Both the position numbers and the translations under genes were made by a program. The notes below the pieces were generated by a model, which worked only from the letters and a program-made list of their open reading frames with translations, had not been told where the DNA came from and did no database searches. Below, piece by piece: positions 43,879 through 54,747 of a DNA stretch of 64,000 nt (positions are counted from its first letter, which is position 1; every line of letters starts with the position of its first letter). The stretch covers positions 1 through 64,000 of the forward strand of contig NZ_NEFZ01000011.1 in NCBI RefSeq assembly GCF_002135205.1, written 5' to 3'. The DNA comes from Acinetobacter sp. ANC 4204 (GTDB lineage: Bacteria > Pseudomonadota > Gammaproteobacteria > Pseudomonadales > Moraxellaceae).

Positions 43879-44052
43879 CAATCATATTTTAAAGACTCAT
43901 GAGATTTTTTATTCAACACATCTAACTTCGATCAACTAAAGCCATGATAAAAATAAAAAAATCACTCATAATATTCTTTTAATCATTAAATTTTTGTCTA
44001 AAAATAAAACGAATAACTTGAGGAAAGAAACAAATTTTAGGCAGTCTGAATC

Positions 44053-45714
44053 CTATTTACCTAGTAAAATATCCAACAGCCCTCGCGTTGAACTATCGAA
44101 TTCAGAGTAATCTTTTTCTGTACCTGTTAAAATCGGAAGTACTTGATTTGCAATTTGTTTTCCTTTCTCAACACCCCATTGGTCAAAAGCATTGATATTC
44201 CAAAGTACAGATTGCACAAACACTTTATGCTCATACAATGCCACAAGCATTCCCAGTGTATAAGGGCTCAGTTCTTTAAGTAAAATTGTTGTACTTGGTT
44301 GATTACCATCATATTTTTGATAATTTTCTAAACCTAAAACCTCTTCAGCGTCTAATGCTTGATTACCAAAGGCCAATAGTCGAGACTGAGCCAAACAATT
44401 CGACAGTGCTAAATGATGCTGATCAATTAATGCATTGGCATTTTTAACATAGGTAAATTGGTTCGCTGCATAACGATTAACGGGCGCTATAAACTCACAA
44501 CTCACTTTATGCGCACCTTGGTGTAACAGCTGATAAAAAGCATGCTGTGCATTCGGACCAACTTCCCCCCAGACAATTGGGCAAGTGTTTAGCTCAACTT
44601 TCTTTCCGTTACGCTGAATGGATTTACCATTCGATTCCATTTCAAGCTGTTGTAGATATGCAGAAAAATACTTTAAACGACCATCATAAGGTAAAATAGC
44701 CTGTGTCTGAATTCCCAAAAAGTTATGATTCCAGATCCCTAAAATACCCATAAGAACAGGAATATTTTGCTGTAAAGGTGCGTTTTGAAAATGCTCATCA
44801 ATTGCATAGGCCCCTGCAAGTAATCGCTTAAATCCTTGCACACCAATATTTAATGCAATCGGCAAACCAATACAAGACCATAAAGAGTAACGGCCACCCA
44901 CCCAGTCCCAGAGTAGAAACTGATTATGACTTGCTATACCCCATTCTGTCATTTTCTCAGGCTTAGTCGATACCCCAATAAAATGATGCTGATTTACTGC
45001 TTCAGATTGCCCCAATTGCTTTTCGAGCCATTGGCGTGCTGTTTGTGCATTGTATAATGTATCAATCGTTCCAAAGGATTTGGATGAAATAATAAACAAT
45101 GTCGTTTCTGGACGTAACTGATGCAACAGATCTGAAAGTTGAGTGCCATCCATCGTTGACACGAAATGCACCTTCAGAGGCTTAATCGTATTAACTTTAA
45201 AATCAGACAAAGCATGACTCACCATCAATGGGCCTAAATCAGACCCACCCACACCAATATTGACCACATCTTGTATAACTTCACCTGTTGCACCACGGTA
45301 CTGACCCGCATGAATTTTCTCAACCAATGCATACATTCGCTCTAATTGCTCATGTACTTTGCCTGCTAATTTAGGATGCTGTTCATCATGCTTTGGTAAA
45401 CGAAGCGCCCAATGCATAGCTGCACGCTGTTCTGTATAGTTAATTTCTTCTTCTGAAAATAAACGTTTCGTCCACGTAGAAAGATCACGAACTTGTGCAA
45501 AGTCAATCAATGCGCTTATTACAGACTCATCAACACGATGTTTGCTGTAATCAAAAGTAATTTCGTCATACTGAACAGAAAAATGCTTAAATCTTTGATT
45601 ATCTTCGGCAAAAAACTCGTTTAAATGCTTTTGACCTACGGTCAAACTTAAATCTTGTAAATGCTCAAGTGTTGTTGGTAATGTTTTTTTAGGAAAAATA
45701 GTTAAATTTATCAT
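44053..45714 (-). CDS. gpi: Glucose-6-phosphate isomerase
   Basis: A 553-residue isomerase interconverting glucose-6- and fructose-6-phosphate. Signature blocks are [48 protein letters not shown] and QWGVEKGK with the active-site lysine. It shares one base with the ugd stop (TAATG). In Acinetobacter capsule loci it is part of the conserved galU-ugd-gpi sugar-precursor module. Confidence 0.95.
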   Translation of the reverse strand: MINLTIFPKKTLPTTLEHLQDLSLTVGQKHLNEFFAEDNQRFKHFSVQYDEITFDYSKHRVDESVISALIDFAQVRDLSTWTKRLFSEEEINYTEQRAAMHWALRLPKHDEQHPKLAGKVHEQLERMYALVEKIHAGQYRGATGEVIQDVVNIGVGGSDLGPLMVSHALSDFKVNTIKPLKVHFVSTMDGTQLSDLLHQLRPETTLFIISSKSFGTIDTLYNAQTARQWLEKQLGQSEAVNQHHFIGVSTKPEKMTEWGIASHNQFLLWDWVGGRYSLWSCIGLPIALNIGVQGFKRLLAGAYAIDEHFQNAPLQQNIPVLMGILGIWNHNFLGIQTQAILPYDGRLKYFSAYLQQLEMESNGKSIQRNGKKVELNTCPIVWGEVGPNAQHAFYQLLHQGAHKVSCEFIAPVNRYAANQFTYVKNANALIDQHHLALSNCLAQSRLLAFGNQALDAEEVLGLENYQKYDGNQPSTTILLKELSPYTLGMLVALYEHKVFVQSVLWNINAFDQWGVEKGKQIANQVLPILTGTEKDYSEFDSSTRGLLDILLGK

Positions 45715-46967
45715 TATCTTCCTACTCCCATATATGCAAAACCCTGACTTTTAACATAATCAGGTTGATAAATATTACGTCCATCCAAAATTAAAGGATG
45801 AGCTAACTTAAGTTTTAATTGCGTATAATCAAGTGACCAATATTGCTTCCATGCAGTCAGAACACATAAACCATGTGCTTGATTCACCGCGTCATACTGA
45901 TCTTCACATAAAATTAAATTATCACGTTCACCATAAATTGTGTGTATTTCTTCTAAGGCTTGTGGATCATGCAAACGAACAGTCACACCTTGCGCCCACA
46001 GTGCGGCAAGCATCGGATGAATAGGTGAGAAACTGGTACTTGAGGTATGTTGCTTAAAAGCAGCCCCCCAAATCGCAATCGTTTTTCCAGCTAAATTTCC
46101 ATGAAAATAATTCCACAACTTGCGAAAAAGAAACTCTTTTTGTTGCTCATTGATATCCCAAACCTGTCCCAATAGCTGACTTTTTGTTCCAGTATTACTG
46201 ATGGTATTTGATAGAGTCAAAATATCATGTGAAAAGTTTTCACCACCAAAACCTGCACCTGAATATAAATACGATTCACCTATCCGACTGTCTGCTGCCA
46301 TTCCATCTCGAACATGGGCAATATCAATACCCAACTTTTCAGCAACATCTGCCAAATCATTCATATAACTGATACGAGTCGCCAACATGCCTGAAATACT
46401 GAGTTTAGTAAATTCAGCATCTAAAACAGGCATAAATAAATATTGTTGCTGGCGTGGGAATAAAGGTCGCAACATTTCCTCTAAGTCACCCTGTGCTTGT
46501 TGGTCAGCACAGCCAATAATCACTTTAGAGGCACTCGTCACACTTTTAAAAGCTTGACCTTCCTGAATAATATCCGGGAAATAAACCCAATGATCTTTTG
46601 TTAATACGGCTTTTAATTTTTCAGTACCATTAAGACCAAAAGTAGAGGCATTAATCATCAATTTAGGATGAATAATCGTGCGCATTTTTAATTTCTGTAC
46701 AACATCAAGTGCCTCAGCCTCTTGAGTTGGATTGAAACTAAAAAAATACGCATCAATATCCAAGGGAAGAGCCGCAAAATTACAATAACTTAGAAAACCA
46801 CTTTGATGTTGTTTTTCTAAAGCACGAACAACATCTTGATCTCTAAGATTGAATAGCGCTGTATGGTCTTGTAAATCATTACAAATAAAGACCTGATGTC
46901 CACTCTCTGCAAGTAATGATGAGATAACACCCGCATACAGCGTTGTACCAAACATTGCGATTTTCAT
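45714..46967 (-). CDS. ugd: UDP-glucose 6-dehydrogenase family protein lacking the catalytic cysteine
   Basis: A 417-residue protein with the three-domain layout of UDP-glucose dehydrogenase and the usual place between galU and gpi. Glu136 of the PDIIQEG block and Lys188 are kept, but where the family has GGSCFPKD this one has GGENFSHD at residues 241-248: the catalytic cysteine is Asn244 and the lysine is His247. The NAD loop is GTTLYAG in place of GxGYVG, and Ser192 replaces a conserved Asn. Either UDP-glucuronate is made by an altered mechanism, or the protein has another role. The name is by position and overall similarity. Confidence 0.75.
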   Translation of the reverse strand: MKIAMFGTTLYAGVISSLLAESGHQVFICNDLQDHTALFNLRDQDVVRALEKQHQSGFLSYCNFAALPLDIDAYFFSFNPTQEAEALDVVQKLKMRTIIHPKLMINASTFGLNGTEKLKAVLTKDHWVYFPDIIQEGQAFKSVTSASKVIIGCADQQAQGDLEEMLRPLFPRQQQYLFMPVLDAEFTKLSISGMLATRISYMNDLADVAEKLGIDIAHVRDGMAADSRIGESYLYSGAGFGGENFSHDILTLSNTISNTGTKSQLLGQVWDINEQQKEFLFRKLWNYFHGNLAGKTIAIWGAAFKQHTSSTSFSPIHPMLAALWAQGVTVRLHDPQALEEIHTIYGERDNLILCEDQYDAVNQAHGLCVLTAWKQYWSLDYTQLKLKLAHPLILDGRNIYQPDYVKSQGFAYMGVGR

Positions 46968-46985
46968 GGCTCATCCCTCTTTTTT

Positions 46986-47861
46986 TTATAACTCTAACTC
47001 TTTAATCAGTGCTTTAAACTCATCACCTAACTTGGGATGGTCAACACCATAATGTAAAACTGCTTTCAAATAGCCAATTTTGCTACCACAGTCGAACGTT
47101 CGTCCTTTCATGCGATATGCTTCAACAGGCTTTGATTGCTGTAGCATTGCAATCGCATCTGTCAGTTGAATTTCATTCCCAGCACCTTTCGGTGTTTGTT
47201 CTAATAAAGTCATAATCTGTGCAGGCAATACATAACGCCCAACAACTGACAAATTAGAAGGAGCCGTACCTATTGCAGGTTTCTCTACAATTCCTTGCAT
47301 GACATAACTTTCGCCTTCAGCAGGAATTTCAGCAACATCGACAATGCCATATTGATCAACCAAACTATCAGGGACAGCTTCAACCATAATTTGGGCTGCG
47401 TTTGACTTAGTATAACGCTCAATCATTAAGCTTAAATCGTTGCGCGTATCACTATCTTTAACCAAGACATCAGGCAGGAGCACAGCAAAATCATCATCAC
47501 CAACAATAGATTTAGCACAAAGAACAGCATGGCCAAGCCCTAAAGGTTGTGGTTGGCGTACACTAACAACACTTACACTTTCAGGTAAAATGTCGGTAAT
47601 TTCTTTAAGTAAATCAAACTTCTTTTTTTGTTCTAATATCGCTTCTAATTCAAAGTTACGATCAAAGTAGTTTTCTATAGATGCTTTCGATGAATGTGTG
47701 ACTAAAATGATTTGCTCGACCCCAGCAGCTACTGCTTCTTTGATGACATACTCAATTGCTGGGCGGTCTACCACAGTAACCATTTCTTTAGGAATCGCTT
47801 TACTTGCAGGCAAGAATCGGGTACCTAGTCCAGCCACAGGAAGAATCGCTTTTTTAATCAT
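46986..47861 (-). CDS. galU: UTP--glucose-1-phosphate uridylyltransferase
   Basis: A 291-residue enzyme making UDP-glucose. The start AILPVAGLGTRFLPASKAIPKEM is the GalU nucleotide-binding block, followed by VDRPAIEYVIKEAV, VRQPQPLGLGHAV and IVEKP. It follows the initiating transferase gene and lies 18 bases before ugd. UDP-glucose feeds capsule and, through a 4-epimerase or Ugd, other sugars. Confidence 0.96.
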   Translation of the reverse strand: MIKKAILPVAGLGTRFLPASKAIPKEMVTVVDRPAIEYVIKEAVAAGVEQIILVTHSSKASIENYFDRNFELEAILEQKKKFDLLKEITDILPESVSVVSVRQPQPLGLGHAVLCAKSIVGDDDFAVLLPDVLVKDSDTRNDLSLMIERYTKSNAAQIMVEAVPDSLVDQYGIVDVAEIPAEGESYVMQGIVEKPAIGTAPSNLSVVGRYVLPAQIMTLLEQTPKGAGNEIQLTDAIAMLQQSKPVEAYRMKGRTFDCGSKIGYLKAVLHYGVDHPKLGDEFKALIKELEL

Positions 47862-47989
47862 CGAAGTTACACTTTTTCATCAAAAAATTATTTATTAACA
47901 CTACACTATTTTTTATTTCAAAATGTTTAAAAATAGTGCAAATAACCCAAAGTTTGTATAAACGTATCAAATATTGAAAACACAAATAT

Positions 47990-49354
47990 TTAATATGCAG
48001 CTTTATTAATGAAACCCTTAAACACCGTTAAAAATATAATTTTAATATCCAATAGAAGACTCCAAGTTCGGATGTATTCCAAGTCACATTCAACACGCTT
48101 TTCCATCTTATCCAGAGTATCTGTTTCCCCACGCCACCCACGAATCTGTGCTAAGCCCGTAATACCAGGCTTCACTTTATGTCTAAGCATGTAGCCCGTG
48201 ATTAGTTTGCGATATTCTTCATTGTGCGCTGCTGCATGTGGACGCGGACCTACAACAGACATACTGCCTAATAAAACGTTAAAAAATTGCGGTAGTTCAT
48301 CTAAAGATGTCCGTCTTAAAAAGCCACCTATTGGGGTCAACCGAGGGTCATTTTTAATGGCCTGAGTTACTTTTGTTCCATTTTCCATGACATTCATACT
48401 TCTAAATTTGTAAACTAAGATCGGCTTTCCATTTAAACCATAACGCGTCTGCTTAAAGAAAACCGGACCTTTAGATGTCAATTTAATAGCAATTGAAATA
48501 CCAATTAAAATTGGAGAAATCAACAGTAAAATAACCAGTGCAAAACAAATATCTTCAATGCGCTTCAGTAAAGTATTAATACCTGTTAAACGAGTATCTA
48601 TAATTGGAATGATCGGCGTACCATTAATATCTTCAACACGCGAGTATAAAAAGTCATGCGAGAACAACTCAGGAATAATTACTGTTGAACATGTAGTATC
48701 TGCTAAAGACTTAATTACTTGATCAGCTTGTTCAATATTATCTTGATTGATCACCACATAAACCTTATTAATTTTTTGTTTGTGAACAATCTCCATCGCA
48801 TCATCAAGTCCACCAGAATAAACAAAGCGGTCATAGTCCTGTCTAAATGAGAACACACCTATTGGGTTAAAACCTGTCCACTCTGAGTGCTTTAAGTCTT
48901 GAAATAGTTTCAACGCTTTGTCTGTATTACCTAATATCAGGACATCATTTGCGCGAATAAAATATTTAAAAAATAATGCATATGCCAATCGAATAAAAAC
49001 ACGCAGCGCAGACATAATAAAAACGACACAAATAAAGTAAGATATAACAATCTGTAAATTTATTTTCCCTAAAAGAAAAAGAACTGGGCTTGCCAAAACA
49101 ACACTTAATAGAATATTTTTAAGACAAAAAATTAATTCATTAAATAGGCTAACACCACGCCATGAGCGATAAAAATCAGTCAAGCCACCAATGAGCTGAA
49201 ATAAACTGACCACACTCAAAAACATTAAAAGCGTTCTATTATCTACAGGAATATTATTTATTTTAGAAATAAAATAAAAGCCCAAATAAATTGCTACAAC
49301 ATCACAAAAACGTTGTAATATTGACACATATGATGCGTGTAACCTTGAAGCCAT
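47990..49354 (-). CDS. WcaJ/ExoY-type undecaprenyl-phosphate hexose-1-phosphate transferase
   Basis: A 454-residue polyprenyl-phosphate hexose-1-phosphate transferase. Four N-terminal membrane helices, a CoA-binding-like middle domain (about 140-250) and a catalytic bacterial-transferase domain follow. The last contains the embedded helix (ALVILLLISPILIGISIAIK), GPVFFKQTRYGLNGK and YKFRSM, then VGPRPH and KPGITGLAQIRGWRG. It likely starts repeat-unit synthesis with glucose- or galactose-1-phosphate. It is the second initiating-type enzyme of this locus. Confidence 0.9.
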   Translation of the reverse strand: MASRLHASYVSILQRFCDVVAIYLGFYFISKINNIPVDNRTLLMFLSVVSLFQLIGGLTDFYRSWRGVSLFNELIFCLKNILLSVVLASPVLFLLGKINLQIVISYFICVVFIMSALRVFIRLAYALFFKYFIRANDVLILGNTDKALKLFQDLKHSEWTGFNPIGVFSFRQDYDRFVYSGGLDDAMEIVHKQKINKVYVVINQDNIEQADQVIKSLADTTCSTVIIPELFSHDFLYSRVEDINGTPIIPIIDTRLTGINTLLKRIEDICFALVILLLISPILIGISIAIKLTSKGPVFFKQTRYGLNGKPILVYKFRSMNVMENGTKVTQAIKNDPRLTPIGGFLRRTSLDELPQFFNVLLGSMSVVGPRPHAAAHNEEYRKLITGYMLRHKVKPGITGLAQIRGWRGETDTLDKMEKRVECDLEYIRTWSLLLDIKIIFLTVFKGFINKAAY

Positions 49355-49583
49355 TTTTTGCCTATAATATTGTTGCGCAGGCTTAATAAAAGTCTATCTT
49401 TTATAAAGTGTAAATTAGTTGAAAAGCTCGTTCTTATGAGACACAAGAAGTTACCCCAACCCTATAATTAAAATGATATTATTTACATTTACCACTATAC
49501 CAAGAATTTAAGTTTCTCAAAGAGCAGTTTGTATAAATTAAGTACTAAATTTTGAAACCAATAGCTACAATTTATAGTAGTAT

Positions 49584-50384
49584 TCACTTTAGTTGCTCAA
49601 AACATCTTGAATTCATTCTTCTTCGTCCACTATCGTAACACCATCCCCATTTCCAAAAATATTGCCACGCACTCTTTAAGTGCGCTTTTAATAATATAGG
49701 GTTTTTATAAGACCCTTGCTCATGTGCGTGCACTACTTGTACAAATGGATAGTAGACATTTCCAAAGTTATCTGCACATCTCCTTGAAATATCAACATCT
49801 TCCATATACATAAAGAAACGTTCGTCAAAACCACCCAGTGCTATAAGTGCTTCAGATCTAAAAAGCATAAAGCATCCATGTAAATAAGGTGCAAAAATTG
49901 CTTTAGATAAATTAAAATCTTTGAGTAAAAAACTATGATCAAGTATTTCAGCATATTTTGGGGAAAAACGACGTGCAAATAAATTAAGTGGTGAAGGTAG
50001 AAGTCTTGCCCCATATTGATTTTCACCGTTAGCATAAACAATTCTAGGTAAAAAAAGACCCTCAGGACGGCTGGCAGCAAACTCAATTAATTGCTCAAAC
50101 TGACGCATATCGAAACTAATATCCGGGTTGCAGACTAGAAAAAAATCAGCATCTTGTGCAAAGCGCTTAATCGCATAGTTATGGCCATAGCCAAAGCCGA
50201 AGTTTCCCTCTGACTTAACATAAACAACTTTCGAATGGCTAAATGATTTAGCCCAAGTACTTTCATCGTTATCAACTAAAATAACCTTTGAAAGCGACGG
50301 CGTAGCCAATAAACTGTCTAAAGTTGGCTTTAAATCTAAATAACTATGTTTATATAAAACAATAGAGGCGATAACACTAACCAT
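49584..50384 (-). CDS. GT2 glycosyltransferase (capsule), rhamnosyltransferase-like
   Basis: A 266-residue family 2 glycosyltransferase from ATG 50384, which overlaps the upstream gene by eight bases; a start ten codons earlier is also open. Blocks IASIVLYKHS, LVDNDES, NPDISF (metal site) and FDERFFMYMEDVDISRRC are typical of WbbL-like rhamnosyltransferases. It probably adds one sugar to the capsule repeat unit in the cytoplasm. Confidence 0.82.
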   Translation of the reverse strand: MVSVIASIVLYKHSYLDLKPTLDSLLATPSLSKVILVDNDESTWAKSFSHSKVVYVKSEGNFGFGYGHNYAIKRFAQDADFFLVCNPDISFDMRQFEQLIEFAASRPEGLFLPRIVYANGENQYGARLLPSPLNLFARRFSPKYAEILDHSFLLKDFNLSKAIFAPYLHGCFMLFRSEALIALGGFDERFFMYMEDVDISRRCADNFGNVYYPFVQVVHAHEQGSYKNPILLKAHLKSAWQYFWKWGWCYDSGRRRMNSRCFEQLK

Positions 50385-51264
50385 TTTTATGACGCTCGTA
50401 ATGCAAAATTCCATCTTTCACACCACGTAAATATGATGCAATATATTCTTTTTTCTTAGATATAAATAGAATTAAAATTAATTGATGTACAAGATTAAAA
50501 ATTATTTCTCGAATGGCTAAAAGTTTGGGAACATGAGGTTCTCTATACATATAGTAAGCGTTTCTAACTCTATAATACCTTCTAAAAGGTGAGTGTACTG
50601 GAACATTAAAGTATTTAAATTGTAGGACATCATCACCAATGGTATGCATCATAGATGCTTTAGATGAGACATAGTTCTTGTATCCATTTGCTTCAGCACG
50701 TATACACCATTCAGTATCTACATAATCAATAAAATAATTTTCCCTCATCAACCCAATTGATTTTAATGTTTCTACTGATACTAAAGAACCTGAGGAAATC
50801 AATAAAGCTGAATGCTTAGGATAATCTATGCTTGACACATCCATTTTTTCCCTAAAACCGTGTTTAGTTATATTTACTGTTTTATAATAAAAGCCAAATC
50901 GCTCATCAATAAAACGTGGACCGATAGCCCCTATTTTTAAACCTTGGATTTCTAGCTGCTTATAATCAGATATTAGGTCATCAATATAATTATCAGGGAT
51001 AGAGCTATCTTGATCAAAGAAAACTACATATTCAGCATTATTCTCTTCAGCATAATCAATCCCAACATTTTGGGCTTTAGCTATTCCTACATTATCACTA
51101 AGCATAATGGAATGAGTTGACATAAGTGAATTTAAATCACTCTTATTCTTCGAGTTATTATCTACCACAACAACGTTTACATTTTGTAATAACAATGACT
51201 GGGCTAATTTAGACACATTATCTACATTAGGATTAAATGTAATTATTACTGCATAAATTTTCAT
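50377..51264 (-). CDS. GT2 glycosyltransferase (capsule), rhamnosyltransferase family
   Basis: A 295-residue family 2 enzyme resembling RfbF/WbgN rhamnosyltransferases. Seen are AVIITFNPNVDNV, VVDNNSKNKSD, DNVGIAKAQNVGI, FDQDSSIPDNY (metal motif) and DYVDTEWCIRA. With a dTDP-L-rhamnose set in the same locus, L-rhamnose is the natural donor, an inference. Confidence 0.85.
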   Translation of the reverse strand: MKIYAVIITFNPNVDNVSKLAQSLLLQNVNVVVVDNNSKNKSDLNSLMSTHSIMLSDNVGIAKAQNVGIDYAEENNAEYVVFFDQDSSIPDNYIDDLISDYKQLEIQGLKIGAIGPRFIDERFGFYYKTVNITKHGFREKMDVSSIDYPKHSALLISSGSLVSVETLKSIGLMRENYFIDYVDTEWCIRAEANGYKNYVSSKASMMHTIGDDVLQFKYFNVPVHSPFRRYYRVRNAYYMYREPHVPKLLAIREIIFNLVHQLILILFISKKKEYIASYLRGVKDGILHYERHKNG

Positions 51265-51291
51265 AATATTTCAACTATTATATTCTTAAAA

Positions 51292-52533
51292 CTAAATATA
51301 TTTGGAAGAACGATGTCTAAGCCACGAAAGCTTAGATATCATATAAAACAAAGCCATTGCAACACCAGCAGATGAGGAAAAAAGCATTGGATTAAATAGC
51401 GAGCTACTAATCCAAATTACAACAAGTCCAGAATAACAAATAAATATATTCAAGCTTAAACCATTTGCTGATTTAATAAGCGGAATTAAAATCATAAGCA
51501 AAATAATAATAAAGCCAAAAAATCCAAGTTGCATAATCAGAGCATGTAACTGTAATTCGTAGGAATATTTTGCTAAATCACTTCTGATCAGGTTTGGAAT
51601 ATAATACCCTATACCATTTCCAAATAGTGGTGCTTCTGAAATTGCTTGTTCTATGCCCTGTCGCTGAATAATCCTTTCAAAATCTGATGCACTCACTAAT
51701 TTCTCATCGAACCGGGCTAACAATGCGTCTTGAACTGATTGAAAAGTTAAGGATAAAAAAGCCAAAGATGTCAAAAAAAGCAAAGTAATAAAAGATTTCT
51801 TATTACTAATGTTCAGTAAAATTGCAAATATAATCGCTACTAGAGTGAAAGCCCATTGAAATCTCGACATAGTTATAAATGCTGAAAAAAGAATAATAAT
51901 CAGCATAAAAGTATCAATTTTACTGTGACCTCTTCTGTAAAATTTCATCAATAAATAAAAAATAGATATTGGTATGATTAAGTCTGATGTGAAGTTAATT
52001 CTTGAAATATATGTATCTTCAACATCATAAGTCATAATAGGAACATTAAGAAAATCAGATATATTAAGAATTACAAACGAAACTGGAACACCAATGTAAA
52101 AAGAATATAAAAGTATAATAATTTTAATTAAACCAACATAATACAAAGACTTTACTATAGTATCTGCTATATATTGATATTTATTCTCAAATCTCGCATA
52201 TTGCATCAAGATATAAAACATCAAAAAGAAAACAAGGATATCTTTAGCCTGAAAAAAAATATATGAACTATCATATTTATATATAATAAAAGAATATAGA
52301 CTTGAGGCTAGTAAAAACAAAGCAACAGGAACTAATGAGAAAACTGTTTTTAGAATAACTATATTTTTTTTGACTAAAATTAGCAATAAAAGAAAAGCTC
52401 CCAATGAAAGCATTTTCAAGTTAACACCAAATATAGAACCAGTAGGTAAAAGCACTGTAACAAAAATTAAAAACTTCAGAACACTATCTGTAATTGTTAC
52501 TGCTTTATCTTCGATTATAAAATTTTGATTCAT
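51292..52533 (-). CDS. wzy: Capsule polymerase Wzy
   Basis: A 413-residue protein with about ten to twelve membrane segments and a larger periplasmic loop near residues 250-330. It shows the low conservation and A/T-rich composition typical of Wzy polymerases; the block FGNGIGYYIPN fits the O-antigen ligase/polymerase family. It lies between the flippase and two glycosyltransferases, the expected setting. It would join repeat units at the periplasmic face. Confidence 0.82.
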   Translation of the reverse strand: MNQNFIIEDKAVTITDSVLKFLIFVTVLLPTGSIFGVNLKMLSLGAFLLLLILVKKNIVILKTVFSLVPVALFLLASSLYSFIIYKYDSSYIFFQAKDILVFFLMFYILMQYARFENKYQYIADTIVKSLYYVGLIKIIILLYSFYIGVPVSFVILNISDFLNVPIMTYDVEDTYISRINFTSDLIIPISIFYLLMKFYRRGHSKIDTFMLIIILFSAFITMSRFQWAFTLVAIIFAILLNISNKKSFITLLFLTSLAFLSLTFQSVQDALLARFDEKLVSASDFERIIQRQGIEQAISEAPLFGNGIGYYIPNLIRSDLAKYSYELQLHALIMQLGFFGFIIILLMILIPLIKSANGLSLNIFICYSGLVVIWISSSLFNPMLFSSSAGVAMALFYMISKLSWLRHRSSKYI

Positions 52534-52587
52534 ATTAAAAGATTCTCAAAATCACTCTATACTTTGACATTAAAAATAGACCCACAA

Positions 52588-53835
52588 CTATATTCCCCTT
52601 AATACTATCATTTTCTTATTAAGATAAACTATTAAAAAAGTTAGTACATACAACTCAATGAACAACATTGAGAAGAAAACACCATTAAGTTTATATATAT
52701 CTAATAAAAACCAGCATAAAGGAAAGTATATAATAACTGCTGAGAAGTATATTTTCTTTAAAATGAAAGTATTATCACTAGGTATAATTACAAAATTTAC
52801 TAATATTGATGCAAATGATACTACCACCTGTATCACAATTGCGATTAATAAATAATAATATACATCATAAGCTTCACCAAAAAGCATAGGTAATAAAATA
52901 TTCCCAAGGAGTAGATTACCTAAAAAAGCTAAAGCCCCCAACGCAAGGAAAATTATGCTTATTTTTCTTAGCATCAAAATATATTCTTTGCTTTTTGTTT
53001 CGTAGGCAATACAAACTTTAGAAAAAAATGCCTGTGTAATTGGTGCATAAAGTTGCCTAAATGCAGCAATTAAACGATCAACTACAGCATAAAGACCAAG
53101 TGCGGCATCACCAAGCATAACTTTAATTAGAATTGGAGTTAAATAAGTGAAACCTAATGTAAAAAAAGATGCTATAAAGTTATCAAAGCTCTTTTTGGTT
53201 TCAATGATATACAGCTTCTTTTTAATGAGCTTTGACTTAAATTTAACAATTTTCCTTCTATGAATAATGTATTGGATAGTCAGACCTACAACCAACCCAG
53301 ACATTATTTGTAAAACTACAGCAAGAAGAATATCCTCTGGTGTATTTACAACAAAAAAAACGGGTATTAAGAATAAACTTTTTATTAATACTGTAGTAAA
53401 TGCTAATATAGAATTTATACCTAATCCATTAAAAATATAATTAGGAATAAGAAAAGAACTAAATGAAGCTAGGAGTGCTATTCCAATAATTATCGAATCT
53501 ATATTTTTGTATCCCATCATAAACACGATGGGAATCACTAACAAAGATAAAATTAAAAATAGAAAGAATTTTACAGACTGAATATTTGTATACAAGGCAT
53601 TCAGATTATTTCTTTTATCTTTATATAAACTTATACTTTTTGCACCTGTCAGGTTAAAGCCAAAATCTATAATAAAAACGAATAAAAAATACATAGTTTG
53701 AGCAAATCCAAGTTTGCCAAAACCTTCAACGCCAAGTGCCCTTGTCAAAAATGGAAATGCAATAAGAGGAATAATAAAATTCGAGATCTGTATTACATAT
53801 AAATACAAGGCTTCTCTTTTTATATTTTTATCCAT
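52588..53835 (-). CDS. wzx: Capsule repeat-unit flippase Wzx
   Basis: A 415-residue membrane protein with about twelve helices and the Wzx/RfbX N-terminal pattern YVIQISNFIIPLIAFPFLTRALGVEGFGKLGFAQ. It moves undecaprenyl-linked repeat units to the periplasmic side. It has strong A/T bias. It is two bases from the upstream glycosyltransferase stop. Confidence 0.9.
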   Translation of the reverse strand: MDKNIKREALYLYVIQISNFIIPLIAFPFLTRALGVEGFGKLGFAQTMYFLFVFIIDFGFNLTGAKSISLYKDKRNNLNALYTNIQSVKFFLFLILSLLVIPIVFMMGYKNIDSIIIGIALLASFSSFLIPNYIFNGLGINSILAFTTVLIKSLFLIPVFFVVNTPEDILLAVVLQIMSGLVVGLTIQYIIHRRKIVKFKSKLIKKKLYIIETKKSFDNFIASFFTLGFTYLTPILIKVMLGDAALGLYAVVDRLIAAFRQLYAPITQAFFSKVCIAYETKSKEYILMLRKISIIFLALGALAFLGNLLLGNILLPMLFGEAYDVYYYLLIAIVIQVVVSFASILVNFVIIPSDNTFILKKIYFSAVIIYFPLCWFLLDIYKLNGVFFSMLFIELYVLTFLIVYLNKKMIVLRGI

Positions 53836-53836
53836 T

Positions 53837-54736
53837 TTATTTTCTTATAAAAAATAGACAGAATGCTGTAAAATATAATATTAATGAATCCTGTCTTTTG
53901 TACCTATTATTGATATTGTATAAATTTACATTACTAATTCCACGATTTGAAAAAGAATTAGCAAAAGAATTTCGTAGCTCAATTGATTGCTTTACAAGAT
54001 TATTTTTTCTGAAAAATTTACTATTTTTATTTTTCGTTGCCTGTGCAATAACACTAGTAGAATGATATCTAAACTTATTCAACATTTGATTATGGAAATA
54101 TACATCGCCTAACAATAAAAATTTTAACCATAAATCCCAATCGCCATTTGTTTTCATATCAACTATAGCACCACCAATTTCTACATAAGTTTTCCGTCGA
54201 AATAATACAGCACTTGCATTTGGAATCGTATTTTTATGAATAAGAAATTTCTCTATATACTCTTGCCCATTCATCTGAAAACTATCATTAAAATATTTTC
54301 CTGTAGCTAAGTCTTGCGTCCATTCTGACCAGCTTCCTGTAATTTTCCCTTCGCTATCCATTTTAGCTGACTGACTATATGCAAGTACAACCTCAGAATG
54401 TTGCTGTAGCATTGGCACTAATGCTTCTAAAAATTTTGGGTCAGCAACATCATCCGACTCAGCAATCCATATAAACTCACCTTTTGCAAGTGATAATACA
54501 GCCTTATTCCACTGAAAGAATGTCGAACCTGAATTTTTTTCGTTATAAATGATCTGACTAACTTTAGGATGAGCCCTATAACTTTCAATAATCTCTCGGC
54601 TATTGTCAGGAGATAAATCATCCAAAATAATAAGTTCAAAATCTTGAAAAGTTTGATTTAAAACACTATCAATTCTTTCCTTTAAGAATTTCTCATGATT
54701 ATAACTAGGGATAATTACTGAAACCAACGGACTCAT
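53837..54736 (-). CDS. GT2 glycosyltransferase (capsule)
   Basis: A 299-residue family 2 enzyme. VSVIIPSYNHEKFLKERIDS opens it, LDDLSPDNS and WIAESDDVADPKF (metal site) follow, and the C-terminal third is basic, suggesting membrane contact. Donor and acceptor are unknown. It lies between rmlC and wzx. Confidence 0.85.
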   Translation of the reverse strand: MSPLVSVIIPSYNHEKFLKERIDSVLNQTFQDFELIILDDLSPDNSREIIESYRAHPKVSQIIYNEKNSGSTFFQWNKAVLSLAKGEFIWIAESDDVADPKFLEALVPMLQQHSEVVLAYSQSAKMDSEGKITGSWSEWTQDLATGKYFNDSFQMNGQEYIEKFLIHKNTIPNASAVLFRRKTYVEIGGAIVDMKTNGDWDLWLKFLLLGDVYFHNQMLNKFRYHSTSVIAQATKNKNSKFFRKNNLVKQSIELRNSFANSFSNRGISNVNLYNINNRYKRQDSLILYFTAFCLFFIRK

Positions 54737-54747
54737 CTTTTCACCAA

